Shown: one piece after another, positions 1 to 9,128 of the stretch
Position numbering within the stretch: the first letter of the stretch is position 1
Layout: each line of letters opens with the position of its first letter
Assembly: GCF_000380145.1 (NCBI RefSeq)
Contig: NZ_KB904586.1
Span: 161,937 to 225,936 of the forward strand
Reading direction: 5' to 3'
DNA from: Streptococcus thoraltensis DSM 12221
Lineage (GTDB): Bacteria; Bacillota; Bacilli; Lactobacillales; Streptococcaceae
DNA: 64,000 nt
Translations under genes and position numbers: made by a program
Notes under the pieces: generated by a model
Databases searched by the model: none
The model's input: the letters and a program-made list of their open reading frames with translations, nothing else
Told to the model about the DNA's origin: nothing

Positions 1-1000
1 AAACGACATGCTCCGCAACTTTGCTATGAATATCTGTGGTGCTAAAGGTGACTGGTCAATGGATAACTTCATTGATATGGAAGTTGAGAAAATCCGTGAA
101 ACAGTTGGAGATAAAAAGGTTCTTTTAGGACTTTCTGGAGGGGTTGATTCATCCGTTGTTGGGGTGCTCCTTCAAAAAGCAATTGGCGAGCAATTGACGT
201 GTATCTTTGTCGACCATGGACTTCTTCGCAAAAATGAAGGTGACCAAGTTATGAACATGCTTGGGGGCAAATTTGGCCTCAATATCATCCGAGTTGATGC
301 TTCTAAACGTTTCCTAGACCTTCTTTCAGGTGTTGAAGATCCAGAGAAAAAACGTAAAATCATTGGCAATGAATTTGTCTATGTCTTTGATGATGAGGCA
401 AGCAAACTTAAAGGTGTTGATTTCTTAGCTCAAGGAACGCTTTACACTGATATTATTGAATCTGGTACCGAAACGGCTCAAACCATCAAATCACACCATA
501 ACGTTGGTGGACTTCCAGATGACATGCAATTCCAATTGATTGAGCCTCTTAACACACTCTTCAAAGACGAGGTGCGTGCTTTGGGAACTGCTCTTGGAAT
601 GCCTGATGAAATCGTTTGGCGTCAACCATTCCCTGGACCAGGACTTGCTATCCGCGTCATGGGAGCTATTACCGAAGAAAAATTGGAAACTGTTCGTGAA
701 TCAGATGCCATTCTCCGTGAAGAAATTGCCAAAGCTGGTTTAGACCGTGATGTATGGCAATATTTCACAGTTAATACAGGGGTGCGTTCTGTTGGTGTGA
801 TGGGAGATGGTCGTACTTACGACTACACCATTGCTATCCGTGCTATTACTTCTATTGATGGAATGACAGCCGACTTTGCACAACTCCCATGGGACGTTCT
901 CAAGAAAATCTCAACACGTATTGTCAACGAAGTAGACCACGTTAACCGCATCGTCTACGACATCACAAGCAAACCACCAGCTACCGTTGAGTGGGAGTAG
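1..1000 (+). CDS. guaA: GMP synthase (glutamine-hydrolysing), C-terminal part
   Basis: GuaA converts XMP to GMP with ATP and glutamine in the cytoplasm. The reading frame is open from the window edge (codons begin at base 2), so only about the last 332 of roughly 520 residues are present and the glutamine amidotransferase domain lies outside. The ATP-pyrophosphatase P-loop GLSGGVDSS is near residue 42 of the visible part, and the dimerisation domain ends in the family-typical TVEWE. The last 12 bases are the left attachment site of an ICE. The insertion leaves the protein sequence intact because the element restores the same codons and stop. An in-frame ATG at base 8 is internal, not the start. 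Confidence 0.97.
   Translation, partial: NDMLRNFAMNICGAKGDWSMDNFIDMEVEKIRETVGDKKVLLGLSGGVDSSVVGVLLQKAIGEQLTCIFVDHGLLRKNEGDQVMNMLGGKFGLNIIRVDASKRFLDLLSGVEDPEKKRKIIGNEFVYVFDDEASKLKGVDFLAQGTLYTDIIESGTETAQTIKSHHNVGGLPDDMQFQLIEPLNTLFKDEVRALGTALGMPDEIVWRQPFPGPGLAIRVMGAITEEKLETVRESDAILREEIAKAGLDRDVWQYFTVNTGVRSVGVMGDGRTYDYTIAIRAITSIDGMTADFAQLPWDVLKKISTRIVNEVDHVNRIVYDITSKPPATVEWE
989..1000 (+). other. attL of the ICE (guaA 3' end)
   Basis: GAGTGGGAGTAG comprises the last codons and stop of guaA. It is repeated with one G/A difference at the far end of the element (21601-21612). The single difference shows that one copy came in with the element. Confidence 0.9.
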
Positions 1001-1007
1001 TTGTAGG

Positions 1008-1058
1008 AGAGCCAGAAATCCTTGTTTATCAAGGGTTTCTGGCTCTTCTTATTTTTTT
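1008..1058 (+). terminator. ICE-borne terminator downstream of guaA
   Basis: A long hairpin has arms AGAGCCAGAAATCC and GGGTTTCTGGCTCT (1008-1021 and 1033-1046) followed by TCTTATTTTTTT. It lies just inside the ICE and would end guaA transcripts before they run antisense through int. The T-run is on the guaA strand. Confidence 0.8.
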
Positions 1059-1081
1059 ACTGCACTTTTATTGCACTTTTT
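1059..1081 (+). repeat. Left-end copy of a terminal direct repeat
   Basis: ACTGCACTTTTATTGCAC followed by a T-run. It contains the unit TGCACTTTT twice. The same 23 bases occur at 21488-21510 near the other end of the ICE, in the same orientation. It is a candidate arm-type integrase or excisionase binding site. The left copy overlaps the end of int. Confidence 0.65.
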
Positions 1082-2261
1082 TCATTTCTTTGTTTCGCAA
1101 GTAGTCTACAGTAAATTGATTCTTTGGTGAAGTATCATAATTTTGTTTTGCTTCTTTAAAGGAAATGGCTCCATTTAATTTGTTAGCTACCTCAAAATTA
1201 CTGTTAGGATAAAGATGTCCATACGTTCCTAAAGTCGTCTCAATATCTTCATGTCCTAAACGGTCTTTAATGATGAGTGGGTTTTCTCCCATACTGATTA
1301 ACAAGGAAGCATGCGAATGCCGTAAACCATGAATTCTGATTCGATGAATACTAGCCAGCTTAGCATAGCGTTCAATAGCATGTGCTAGCGTATGTTTTTG
1401 GGTAGGAATACCGTTATAGCTCATTACAAAGTCTGTCTGAATTAGATTTTGTTGTGCTTTCTTCCATTCGGATAGATAATTTAGAGTACATTCATCTAAT
1501 ACAATATGACGAACACTCGCCTTTGTTTTTGGTTCAACAAATCTATAATCCGATTGATTCTTGTAATAAAGTGTTTTGTTGATGGTTAGTACTCCAGAGT
1601 CAAAATCAATATCTTCCCATTGAATGGCAGTAGCTTCACCAATTCGCATTCCAGTCATAAATAAAAACCACAGAGAGATAAATAAAAAGTGTTGATAGTA
1701 ATCTTCTTTATAAATTAGAGAGATTACTTTTTCAAATTCTTCTTTTGTCCAAAATTCAATTTTAGACTTTTGCTTTTTCACATTGCCAATAATCTTAGAT
1801 GGATTTGTGGTGGTTATCCCAAGGACAATTGCTCGATCCATAGCAACTGAAAATAGTCCTTGAACAGCTCTCACATAAGAAGACTTACATTTCTTTGATA
1901 ATTTTAGTTGCCAATTTTGCACATCAATAGGCTCAATATCGGAAACAGCCATTTTATCAAAATAAGAGAAATGTTTCTTAATAGTTGGTAAGCGATTTTC
2001 ATATGTTCTGAGCTTTACCTGTGTCTTATACCATGGAAGAAAAATTTCAAAGATATAATGATTAAACGTCATTTTATCCTTATTCTCACTTAATTCTTCT
2101 GGTTTCATCAGTAGTAGTTTTGAATATTCTTCTCTTGCTTCTTTTTTAGTAGTGAATCCACTACGATATTTTTGAATTTTTTTTCCTTTAGAATCATAAC
2201 CTAGATTTGCACGAAAATAATAGGTTCCATTCTTTGCTTTTTTTATTGGGTCTTTAACCAT
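1068..2261 (-). CDS. int: Tyrosine integrase of the ICE (guaA-specific type)
   Basis: This 397-residue site-specific recombinase excises and integrates the ICE at the 3' end of guaA. An N-terminal arm-binding segment (about residues 1-60) precedes a SAM-like core-binding domain (about 65-155) and the catalytic domain. Catalytic residues are visible as R in TGMRIGEA, H..R in HGLRHSHAS, and the nucleophile Y in TLGTYGHL. The start is preceded by AAGGAG. The gene points toward guaA and is the last gene on the left, as in Tn5801. Its sequence is related to the decayed integrase at 22085-23015, which fits two elements using one site. Confidence 0.95.
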   Translation of the reverse strand: MVKDPIKKAKNGTYYFRANLGYDSKGKKIQKYRSGFTTKKEAREEYSKLLLMKPEELSENKDKMTFNHYIFEIFLPWYKTQVKLRTYENRLPTIKKHFSYFDKMAVSDIEPIDVQNWQLKLSKKCKSSYVRAVQGLFSVAMDRAIVLGITTTNPSKIIGNVKKQKSKIEFWTKEEFEKVISLIYKEDYYQHFLFISLWFLFMTGMRIGEATAIQWEDIDFDSGVLTINKTLYYKNQSDYRFVEPKTKASVRHIVLDECTLNYLSEWKKAQQNLIQTDFVMSYNGIPTQKHTLAHAIERYAKLASIHRIRIHGLRHSHASLLISMGENPLIIKDRLGHEDIETTLGTYGHLYPNSNFEVANKLNGAISFKEAKQNYDTSPKNQFTVDYLRNKEMKKVQ

Positions 2262-2287
2262 AGTTTTTACTCCTTACTGTGCAAAAA

Positions 2288-2488
2288 CTACTCAGACCTG
2301 TTTTCATTTGAAAACCGAATTCCTAGAATTTCTTCAACAGCTTCACGAGGGACTCTATCTAACTTTCGAGATTGATAGTAGGTATGCCCTTTTGTAATCA
2401 TCAATTCTTTTGCTTTTTTTATGATGTCTGCTGAAAAAGAAGTTCCATATCCTAGCTCAACTAAATCTTTTTTTGTGACCGTTATCAT
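2288..2488 (-). CDS. Excisionase-like DUF3173 protein
   Basis: A small basic protein of 66 residues lies just upstream of int. The start ATG at 2488 is chosen because AAAGGAG sits five bases before it; longer readings to 2533 lack a better site. It matches the DUF3173 family, which sits beside integrases of Tn5801-like elements in the position of Tn916 Xis. Inference: it is the directionality factor or a DNA-bending helper for excision. It has no membrane segment or signal peptide. Confidence 0.75.
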   Translation of the reverse strand: MITVTKKDLVELGYGTSFSADIIKKAKELMITKGHTYYQSRKLDRVPREAVEEILGIRFSNENRSE

Positions 2489-2533
2489 TATTACTCCTTT
2501 CCCATTATAGGCTAGGAAAACTCCAATATTCAC

Positions 2534-2983
2534 CTATAATTATATCAAATATTTTTATGATAATACATTGACAAGAGAAGAATATCCCAGCAATCGAACA
2601 GCTCTAGCAAAGCTCACGGGCATTTCACCCCTGCATGATTTTCATGTAGCCGTACCCATTGTCTGCGACGCTACTAACGCTCGGACTGTGGCTATACGGG
2701 AGTATCATTATCACGATAAGAAAGTCATGGCAACAATCCTGCTAAAGATTGTTTACGAAGTTTTAACATGAATCGCTCGCTATCTTCATAGATCATGGCG
2801 TGTTAGTTCGTTGGCTCTTTTCTTATCGAAACGTATTCGATTGGCTTTATTCAATTGTCAAAGAACGTTTGGCTTGTTAGCCTATCAAAACATACTGAAC
2901 ATACAGTAGGCTTTGATGGAATAACAAACCTCCCAAATCGGGAAGCGTGGAACGGTTCAACACGCTTCCACGAAAAAATGAGA
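2534..2983. other. Non-coding stretch between xis-like gene and orf8
   Basis: About 450 bases without a convincing gene. A 67-codon plus-strand frame (2568-2771) has no ribosome site or family resemblance. Near 2940-2975 there is an inverted repeat (GGAAGCGTG ... CACGCTTCC) that could be a structural or regulatory hairpin. It lacks a proper T-run on either strand. Confidence 0.5.
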
Positions 2984-3214
2984 TTATTTAATTTCGAACG
3001 CTAAAATCTTGGTGATGAGTTTTGTTTCCATTCTGCCACGTAGGGTTTCATCAATAACCATATGAGAATTGCCATATTCGTCTGTCATGCGACGCAAAGA
3101 ACGTTTTGAGGTATACCCTCGATAATGTTTAACAATCTGATTAATTGCTTCCACGTCGCCATCTGTCGCCTTTACAATGAGGGGGAAGGGAACCCTTGGA
3201 TAGGCTGTTTTCAT
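2984..3214 (-). CDS. orf8: Tn916 Orf8-type helix-turn-helix regulator
   Basis: A 76-residue protein of the conjugative-transposon HTH family found in Tn916 as Orf8. It overlaps the end of orf7 by four bases (ATGA), so the two are translationally coupled. In Tn916 the orf7-orf8 pair drives the circuit that raises transcription of xis/int and, after excision, the transfer genes. The sequence shows a short cytoplasmic protein without membrane segments. Confidence 0.85.
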   Translation of the reverse strand: MKTAYPRVPFPLIVKATDGDVEAINQIVKHYRGYTSKRSLRRMTDEYGNSHMVIDETLRGRMETKLITKILAFEIK

Positions 3215-3633
3215 TCTTTACACTCCTTCATGAATTCTTTAATCATGGCTAGTCCACTTATTCGATGACGATAAACTGTTGAACGATTTACATTTAGTAA
3301 TTCTGCAATTTCCACATCACTCATATCCATAAAATAATGAAGTAAAATGATGTTCCGCTTGTTCTCTGGAAGGTGGCGTAAGGCTTCGCTTAACAAATCA
3401 CTTTCAACATTGATTCTTAATCCATACAATGTGAATAGTTGAAAATCAGTGACATACGTATCAACCGTAGAAAAAGAGGTGACAAGGTAGTTATCTATTT
3501 CAGAAAATGAAACTTCTTTTTTGGACAGTCTGCTTAGATGTTTGAAATAATCTTTCCGTTCATCTTCAATGGCTTGTTTGCAGATATAGTCAAACTGATT
3601 TTCTATGGTTTCTTGAAAAGAAGATGGTTTCAT
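3211..3633 (-). CDS. orf7: Tn916 Orf7-type sigma-factor-like regulator
   Basis: A 140-residue protein; the start ATG at 3633 follows GGGGGTG, and the 48-codon upstream extension lacks a ribosome site. The C-terminal half has a sigma region 4-like helix-turn-helix (LPENKRNIILLHYF, then DVEIAELLNVNRSTVYRHR). It is the Orf7 homologue of Tn916, which acts positively on its own promoter and on excision genes. It sits divergent from orf9, its likely repressor. Confidence 0.9.
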   Translation of the reverse strand: MKPSSFQETIENQFDYICKQAIEDERKDYFKHLSRLSKKEVSFSEIDNYLVTSFSTVDTYVTDFQLFTLYGLRINVESDLLSEALRHLPENKRNIILLHYFMDMSDVEIAELLNVNRSTVYRHRISGLAMIKEFMKECKE

Positions 3634-4164
3634 GTTTTTCACCCCCTTTCTGTCGTGAAAGGGAGTGGCATGTACTTCTTTATCTCCCTTCATACTAAGT
3701 CCCGACACGAAAGGGGGATTTGTTGCATAAGTGAAGAAAAATCTTAAAAGATATTCACGAAGTAGCCAAAAAAACACATAAACAGATTGTTTTCTCTGTT
3801 CATGTGCTTCAATTGTTCTGTCTATACGATTTGTAAAACCACATTGATGGTCATATTTATCTAGTGTAGGTGGGTAAGTTTTTTTGATAAGAACCTAATT
3901 AAGAGAATTAGATAGTGACGTATCTTTTTCATGGCGACTGTGACCTCCATTCAGTCGCCAATTTTATCTACTTTTTAGCAGCATAACTAAATTTTATATA
4001 GTTGTATGGGTAAATAAAATCAGCGACCTTTCTATTTGAGATTGGATTTATCACATTCATAAGCATAATAGCGCTCTTAAAAGAACTCATAAACTACATA
4101 ACACGTTTTTCTATACCTGTTTCCACTTGGATAGGAACAGTAAAATGTATAGAGGTGGTCTACT
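3634..4164. promoter_or_regulatory. Divergent regulatory region between orf7 and orf9
   Basis: About 530 bases without a gene, separating the leftward orf7-orf8-xis-int block from rightward orf9. In Tn916 this interval holds Porf7 and the orf9 promoter, where tetracycline-induced read-through from tet(M) makes antisense RNA to orf9. I see AT-rich promoter-like sequence but cannot fix the boxes. Confidence 0.55.
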
Positions 4165-4518
4165 ATGCGTAAAAAAGAAGATAAATATGATTTTAGAGCC
4201 TTTGGTTTAGCCATTAAAGAAGCTCGATTGAAACGAGGTTTAACTCGTGAACAAGTGGGAGCATTGATTGAAATTGACCCACGGTACTTAACTAATATTG
4301 AAAATAAAGGGCAACACCCCAGCATACAAGTTCTTTATGACCTTGTATCGTTACTTCATGTTTCCGTTGATGAATTTTTCTTACCTGCTAATAACTTGGT
4401 AAAAAGCACCCGACGATTACAGATAGAGAAATACATGGATAGCTTTACAGACAAAGAACTATCCTTAATGGAATCTTTAGCCAGCGGTATCAACGAAGCA
4501 AGAAACATCGAAGACTAA
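4165..4518 (+). CDS. orf9: Tn916 Orf9-type Cro/CI repressor
   Basis: A 117-residue protein with an XRE helix-turn-helix at about residues 13-65 ([20 protein letters not shown] ... [13 protein letters not shown]). It is the length of Tn916 Orf9, which represses the orf7 promoter. It runs opposite to tet(M) and to orf7, so transcripts leaving tet(M) run antisense to it. That antisense arrangement is the basis of tetracycline-dependent induction in the Tn916 model. Confidence 0.92.
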   Translation: MRKKEDKYDFRAFGLAIKEARLKRGLTREQVGALIEIDPRYLTNIENKGQHPSIQVLYDLVSLLHVSVDEFFLPANNLVKSTRRLQIEKYMDSFTDKELSLMESLASGINEARNIED

Positions 4519-4543
4519 TTAAAAGAATCCATACATAACGGAA

Positions 4544-4588
4544 AGAGCCGATAAAATGAGATTGTATTAATCTCATTTTATCGGCTCT
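4544..4588. terminator. Large inverted repeat between orf9 and the KTR gene
   Basis: Arms AGAGCCGATAAAATGAGAT and ATCTCATTTTATCGGCTCT flank a short loop. It overlaps the stop of the KTR gene and sits downstream of orf9. Its place suggests a bidirectional terminator, although the T-tracts are weak. In the Tn916 model transcription from tet(M) must sometimes pass this point. Confidence 0.55.
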
Positions 4589-4766
4589 GCGTCTTTGCGT
4601 CTGGCTCTGTAATCACAGTTACTTTGAACTGCTTTATTTCAATTAAATTTTCTTGTCTGCATTTCGGACAATAGAGGGGGAATTTTTTTAATTCAGTATC
4701 TTCCCTTATCTTTAATCGTGTTTTATTTCCACATACAGGACACAATATCCACTTGTAGTTTATAAT
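4578..4766 (-). CDS. Cysteine-rich KTR-domain protein (non-standard start?)
   Basis: A small protein just downstream of tet(M), about 62 residues, with two CxxC pairs (CPVCGNKTR and CPKCRQ) forming a probable zinc ribbon, and a C-terminus EPDAKTQSR. Proteins of this KTR family are found beside tet genes in Tn916-type elements; their function is unknown. A strong ribosome site (AAGGAGGAG) lies at about 4773-4781, but no ATG, GTG or TTG follows at useful distance in frame. The candidates are ATA and ATT codons, and I give the ATT at 4766. A TTG within WILCPVC lacks a ribosome site. The start is therefore uncertain; the reading frame itself is well supported. Confidence 0.65.
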   Translation of the reverse strand: MINYKWILCPVCGNKTRLKIREDTELKKFPLYCPKCRQENLIEIKQFKVTVITEPDAKTQSR

Positions 4767-4863
4767 AACTATCTCCTCCTTTACACTTTAATTCAAATCT
4801 TTATTAAAAAATATTTCATCTTATTTAACAAGAAACCATATTTATATAACAACATAAAATACA

Positions 4864-6783
4864 CTAAGTTATTTTATTGAACATATATCGTACTTTATCT
4901 ATCCGACTATTTGGACGACGGGGCTGGCAAACAGGTTCACCGGTAGTAACATGGTACCCTTTTAACTCTGTTAAACAAACACTACGTCCATTTGTAAAGA
5001 AAGTTAAATCACTACGATATTCTTGAATACACCGAGCAGGGATTTCTCCACTAAGAATGACCTCATTATTTTTCAATTGAGTGTCTACGATGTTCGCACA
5101 ATATTTAGGAGCATCGTTGTATGCTCGTGAAAGATATTCCTGTGGCGCATAAATTTTAAAACTAAGATATGGCTCTAACAATTCTGTTCCAGCTTTTTTT
5201 AAGACTTGTTCCAATACAATAGGAGCAAGCATCCGAAAATCTGCTGGGGTACTAACAGGGCTATAGTATAAGCCATACTTAAAACAGATTTTACAATCCG
5301 TCACATTCCAACCATATAATCCTTGTTCGCAACCATAGCGTATCCCTTCCATAACTGCATTTTGAAATGATTGATTTAAGTATCCAAGAGAAACCGAGCT
5401 CTCATACTGCATTCCACTTCCCAACGGAAGCGGTGATACAGATAAACCAATGGAAGCCCAGAAAGGATTTGGCGGCACTTCGATGTGAATGGTATATTCT
5501 GCATTTTTTAACGGTCTCTCCATATAAATGACTGTAGGCTCTTTTAGTTCTATCTCCACATGATACTTTTCTTGCAACAGTGCACTAATCACTTCCATTT
5601 GTACTTTCCCTAAGAAAGAAAGTATAATTTCATGTGTCGTAGAATCCACGTAATATCGTAGAAGCGGATCACTATCTGAGATTTCCAAAAGGGCATCAAG
5701 CAACATTTCTCTCTGTTCAGGTTTACTCGGTTCAACAGTTGTTTGTAGTAGAGGGTGCGGATTTTCAATCTTTTTTCTCTGTGGCAATAGTTTTGTATCT
5801 CCAAGAACACTATTTAACTTCAAAAACTCATTTTGCAAAATAACAATTTCTCCAGAATAAGCTCTATCAATCTTACATAATTCACCATTTATTGAAGTAT
5901 ACATTTCTGTAACTTTTATTTTTTCTTTTTCTGATACTCTAACCGAATCTCGTAAATGTAGTACTCCACTATAAAGGCGTATATATGCAAGACGTTGTCT
6001 TTTTTTTGTATATTCAATTTTGAAAACATTTCCGCAAAGTTCAGACGGACCTCGATGTGTTGATGAATAAAATTTATTCGTAATCACTTCTATAAGGTTA
6101 TCAATCCCTATATTGTTTTTTGCACTTCCGTGATAAACAGGGAACAGGGAACAATTATGAAATCTTATGCTTTCCTCTTGTTCGAGTTCCAATGCTTCTA
6201 ATGATTTACCGGACATATATTTCTCTAAAAGGTCATCGTTTCCCTCTATTACCGTATCCCATTGTTCAGATTCGGTAAAGTTCGTCACACACATATTAGG
6301 ATACAGTTCTACCTTCTGTTTGATTACAATTTCGGCAGAAAGTTTCTCTTTAATATCCTGATAAACCGTTGATAAATCAATTCCATTTTGGTCAATCTTA
6401 TTGATAAAAAAGATTGTGGGAATCCCCATTTTCCTAAGTGCATGAAATAATATACGAGTTTGTGCTTGTACGCCATCTTTTGCAGAAATCAGTAGAATTG
6501 CCCCATCTAAAACTGATAATGAACGATATACTTCTGCTAAGAAATCCATATGTCCTGGCGTGTCTATGATGTTCACCTTCGTATTTTCCCACTGAAAAGA
6601 GGTTATTCCTGTCTGAATTGTAATTCCTCTCTGACGTTCTAAAAGCGTATTATCCGTCCTCGTTGTACCTTTGTCCACGCTTCCTAATTCTGTAATCGCT
6701 CCACTGTTATATAATAAGCTTTCTGTTAAGGTAGTTTTTCCTGCATCAACATGAGCTAAAACTCCAATATTAATAATTTTCAT
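4864..6783 (-). CDS. tet(M): Tet(M) ribosomal protection protein
   Basis: A 639-residue GTPase of the EF-G-like family that removes tetracycline from the ribosome. The start ATG at 6783 gives the standard [18 protein letters not shown] beginning. G-motifs AHVDAGKT (residues 10-17), DTPGH (about 75) and NKID (about 128) are intact, and the C-terminus is full length. It agrees very closely with Tet(M) along its whole length, with scattered substitutions in the middle third that suggest a mosaic allele. It is preceded by an attenuator with leader peptide Orf12. It is cytoplasmic and ribosome-associated. Confidence 0.98.
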   Translation of the reverse strand: MKIINIGVLAHVDAGKTTLTESLLYNSGAITELGSVDKGTTRTDNTLLERQRGITIQTGITSFQWENTKVNIIDTPGHMDFLAEVYRSLSVLDGAILLISAKDGVQAQTRILFHALRKMGIPTIFFINKIDQNGIDLSTVYQDIKEKLSAEIVIKQKVELYPNMCVTNFTESEQWDTVIEGNDDLLEKYMSGKSLEALELEQEESIRFHNCSLFPVYHGSAKNNIGIDNLIEVITNKFYSSTHRGPSELCGNVFKIEYTKKRQRLAYIRLYSGVLHLRDSVRVSEKEKIKVTEMYTSINGELCKIDRAYSGEIVILQNEFLKLNSVLGDTKLLPQRKKIENPHPLLQTTVEPSKPEQREMLLDALLEISDSDPLLRYYVDSTTHEIILSFLGKVQMEVISALLQEKYHVEIELKEPTVIYMERPLKNAEYTIHIEVPPNPFWASIGLSVSPLPLGSGMQYESSVSLGYLNQSFQNAVMEGIRYGCEQGLYGWNVTDCKICFKYGLYYSPVSTPADFRMLAPIVLEQVLKKAGTELLEPYLSFKIYAPQEYLSRAYNDAPKYCANIVDTQLKNNEVILSGEIPARCIQEYRSDLTFFTNGRSVCLTELKGYHVTTGEPVCQPRRPNSRIDKVRYMFNKIT

Positions 6784-6798
6784 GTGATTTTCCTCCAT

Positions 6799-6885
6799 TC
6801 AAAAACCCAAAAGGGCATAAAAATCCCAGTGATAAATACTTTTATCACTGGGATTTTTATGCATAACCATAGGTATACAAAGCAT
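6799..6885 (-). CDS. orf12: tet(M) leader peptide Orf12
   Basis: A 28-codon leader peptide (begins MLCIPMVMHK, ends ALLGF) ends 15 bases upstream of the tet(M) start. Its coding sequence contains a strong hairpin (ATCCCAGTGATAAA/TTTATCACTGGGAT, about 6819-6858) followed by T residues. In Tn916 this is the attenuator of tet(M): tetracycline-slowed ribosomes on orf12 prevent termination. All elements of that leader are present here. Confidence 0.88.
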   Translation of the reverse strand: MLCIPMVMHKNPSDKSIYHWDFYALLGF

Positions 6886-7061
6886 ACAGATATTCTCTGG
6901 ATACTTTAGAATCACATGATAAAGGTATTCTTAAACTGGGTACAAAAAACTAAGCCCTCCTAAAAAAGGACATCTAATTATTTGTTCCCGCTATCAAATT
7001 GACAGTTTATTTAAGAATACCTTGCCGCATATTTATTAACTCCTTTTAAATAGTCACTTAA

Positions 7062-7090
7062 ATAATAGCACGTAAGAGCATATTTGTAAA
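7062..7090 (-). promoter_or_regulatory. tet(M) promoter
   Basis: On the minus strand TTTACA (7085-7090) and TATTAT (7062-7067) are separated by 17 bases, upstream of the tet(M) leader. The position agrees with the known Tn916 tet(M) promoter. Confidence 0.8.
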
Positions 7091-7117
7091 GGAATCTCCA
7101 ATTTTTTATCAAAAAGA

Positions 7118-7150
7118 GTACATGATTACAAAGTATCTGTAATCATGTAC
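7118..7150 (-). terminator. Terminator between orf13 and tet(M)
   Basis: Arms GTACATGATTACA and TGTAATCATGTAC (13 bp) are followed on the minus strand by CTCTTTTTG. It would end the transfer-operon transcript before tet(M), leaving tet(M) to its own promoter. Confidence 0.8.
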
Positions 7151-7159
7151 CAATATTTG

Positions 7160-8089
7160 TTATTTTACAATCTTCCAATTATCTTGTTTTTCTAATATCA
7201 ACTCAAATTGCGAGATTTGGGTTGCCTTTGTTTCTTGATCTAAATATTTCACAGCGACATTCACGATTACTTGGTTATCTTTTCTGGTAAAGATAGGATT
7301 CACCAATTCCTCGAAAACATATTCCTTGTTAATCATAGGTAACACATGATTACTTACATAGTAAGTCAATTCTTTTTCTGTGGCGGTAGGATAGAGCTGG
7401 AAGAACGTTTCTAAAAAGCTAGTGATTTCGTCCATCGTTTCTGTATCTACTGTATGGTCACTTTCTAGCTGTTTGGGTTGGTAGTCCGATTTTTGAGGTT
7501 TCTTACTCATTGTCGGATTTTTGATAATAACCATATTATCTGATTCATCTATATGGACAACCACATGAAAGCTAGACGATATAGTTTCCTTGTCTTTGTC
7601 TTCGGTAATAACTTGTTCAACAGAAAACAGTACCTCAAAGGTGTTCTCATTCACTTGAGAAACCTGCCACACCTGTATATCGTTCACACTAGAACTAGTA
7701 GGAATATCCTTACGAATCATTTCTTCATTTAATACCTGCAATTCTTCCGTCAAATAATGGGTCAATTTTTCATTTCGTTTATCAATGGCTTCTTGGGATT
7801 GTTGCCACGAAAAGTAGTCTTTCGCAAAGGATTTCACAAAACTTTCTACTTGGTTGGTATCGACAATCTGCTGTTTAATGATTTCTGTTTCACGGACAGT
7901 ATGAGTGTCAATGGCAGTAAAATTTTTATAGATTCCAAATCCGACACTACCAATCAATAAAACCCATAAAACAAAGGTTAATTTCTTATGCGTGCCAACT
8001 TTAATCATCGGAACTTTTCTTTGCTTGCTCGGTTTTTTAGATTTCTTTGGTTTCTCCTTCTTTTCTTTTCGCTCGATTTTTATAATCAT
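7160..8089 (-). CDS. orf13: Conjugal transfer protein Orf13 (TcpC family)
   Basis: About 309 residues; the start ATG at 8089 lies nine bases after AAAGGA. A lysine-rich cytoplasmic N-terminus (about residues 1-35) is followed by one membrane segment (FVLWVLLIGSVGFGIY) and an extracellular part of two NTF2-like TcpC domains. Family knowledge: TcpC-type proteins are VirB8-like scaffold components of the Gram-positive conjugation channel. It is the last transfer gene before tet(M), just downstream of orf14. Confidence 0.9.
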   Translation of the reverse strand: MIIKIERKEKKEKPKKSKKPSKQRKVPMIKVGTHKKLTFVLWVLLIGSVGFGIYKNFTAIDTHTVRETEIIKQQIVDTNQVESFVKSFAKDYFSWQQSQEAIDKRNEKLTHYLTEELQVLNEEMIRKDIPTSSSVNDIQVWQVSQVNENTFEVLFSVEQVITEDKDKETISSSFHVVVHIDESDNMVIIKNPTMSKKPQKSDYQPKQLESDHTVDTETMDEITSFLETFFQLYPTATEKELTYYVSNHVLPMINKEYVFEELVNPIFTRKDNQVIVNVAVKYLDQETKATQISQFELILEKQDNWKIVK

Positions 8090-8105
8090 TTGATTCATTC
8101 CTTTC

Positions 8106-9128
8106 TTAGTTATGAATAACACGTCTAGCCCCAATCAGATGGTCTTGCCAATAACGACTGCTTAAGTCGCCATAACCGATTGGGTCGCCTGCATGATAAA
8201 AGCGATTTCCCTCTAAATATATCGCCACATGAGTCACATATGTGCCTGCATTATAGGTTGAATGAAAGAAGATAAGGTCGCCTGCTTGGGCTTCTTCCAT
8301 AGAGATTTCTTGCGTAGCGTCATACTGATCTTGGGCGACACGAGGGAGAGAAATGCCAGCTTTGTCATACACCCATTGTATTAAGCCACTACAATCAAAA
8401 GAGGTGGTAGGCGACGCCCCTCCAAAGACATAGGGAAACCCTTCGTATTTCAAGGCTTCGTCCATAATGACTTGCACGGTTTCATCATCAAATTCTGTTG
8501 GGGAAGTGTCGGTTAGGTATTGTGAAACCAACTGAACATAAAACTGATTTCCATAGTTATATCGCCAACCACCATTCACAGGTATGGCTATGGGATTGGG
8601 ATAGTCTGCTTTTTGACCACCCGACTTCTCTTTAGAAAACTGTTCGGCTAATTCATAGGTATATTTTTTCCCATGACTCCTCACATAATTTAAAAAGCCA
8701 CCGCCATAATTATAAGATTGGATAACAGAATCTATATCCACTCCTTGTTGTTCTGCACTGGTTAATAATTCACTGAAATATTTAACCCCTTGTTTGATGG
8801 ACTCTTCGGTACTCAAACTGTTGGGCGGTAAACCCAAAGATTCGGAACTTTGCATAACATCTTCTGCTGTACCGCCCGATTCCACTTGCATAATGGCTAA
8901 GATATAAGAAACATAGTCTTCAATCCCATATTCCTTACCATATTTTTCAATCAACGGACGGTGTGCCAACACTTCTGGTGAAACGGTCACACCGCCTTGT
9001 GAAATAGAAGAATCCTTGTTGTTTTCGCCACTGTCCGTATCATCTGCAAAGAAAATGACTAGGAATAATAAGAGAAAAAAGAAGAGAGAGAAGACCACAC
9101 TACAAATCACTGTTATTTTTAGCTTCAT
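8106..9128 (-). CDS. orf14: Conjugation cell-wall hydrolase Orf14 (lysozyme + NlpC/P60)
   Basis: A 340-residue secreted or anchored wall hydrolase. A long hydrophobic segment at about residues 5-28 is a signal anchor. The lysozyme-like domain (about 55-180) has the catalytic glutamate in MQVESGG. The C-terminal NlpC/P60 domain (about 215-340) has Cys in TTSFDCSGLIQW and His in THVAIY. It is the VirB1-like enzyme that opens peptidoglycan for the channel. Its start overlaps the end of orf15 by four bases, showing translational coupling. Confidence 0.93.
   Translation of the reverse strand: MKLKITVICSVVFSLFFFLLLFLVIFFADDTDSGENNKDSSISQGGVTVSPEVLAHRPLIEKYGKEYGIEDYVSYILAIMQVESGGTAEDVMQSSESLGLPPNSLSTEESIKQGVKYFSELLTSAEQQGVDIDSVIQSYNYGGGFLNYVRSHGKKYTYELAEQFSKEKSGGQKADYPNPIAIPVNGGWRYNYGNQFYVQLVSQYLTDTSPTEFDDETVQVIMDEALKYEGFPYVFGGASPTTSFDCSGLIQWVYDKAGISLPRVAQDQYDATQEISMEEAQAGDLIFFHSTYNAGTYVTHVAIYLEGNRFYHAGDPIGYGDLSSRYWQDHLIGARRVIHN

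Noticed and set aside
981..1000. tRNA gene at the ICE attachment site
   Set aside because: The repeat is the 3' end of the guaA coding sequence; no cloverleaf can be formed.
2568..2771. 67-codon plus-strand ORF between the xis-like gene and orf8
   Set aside because: No ribosome site, no family resemblance, and it lies in a region expected to be regulatory; kept only as a non-coding stretch.
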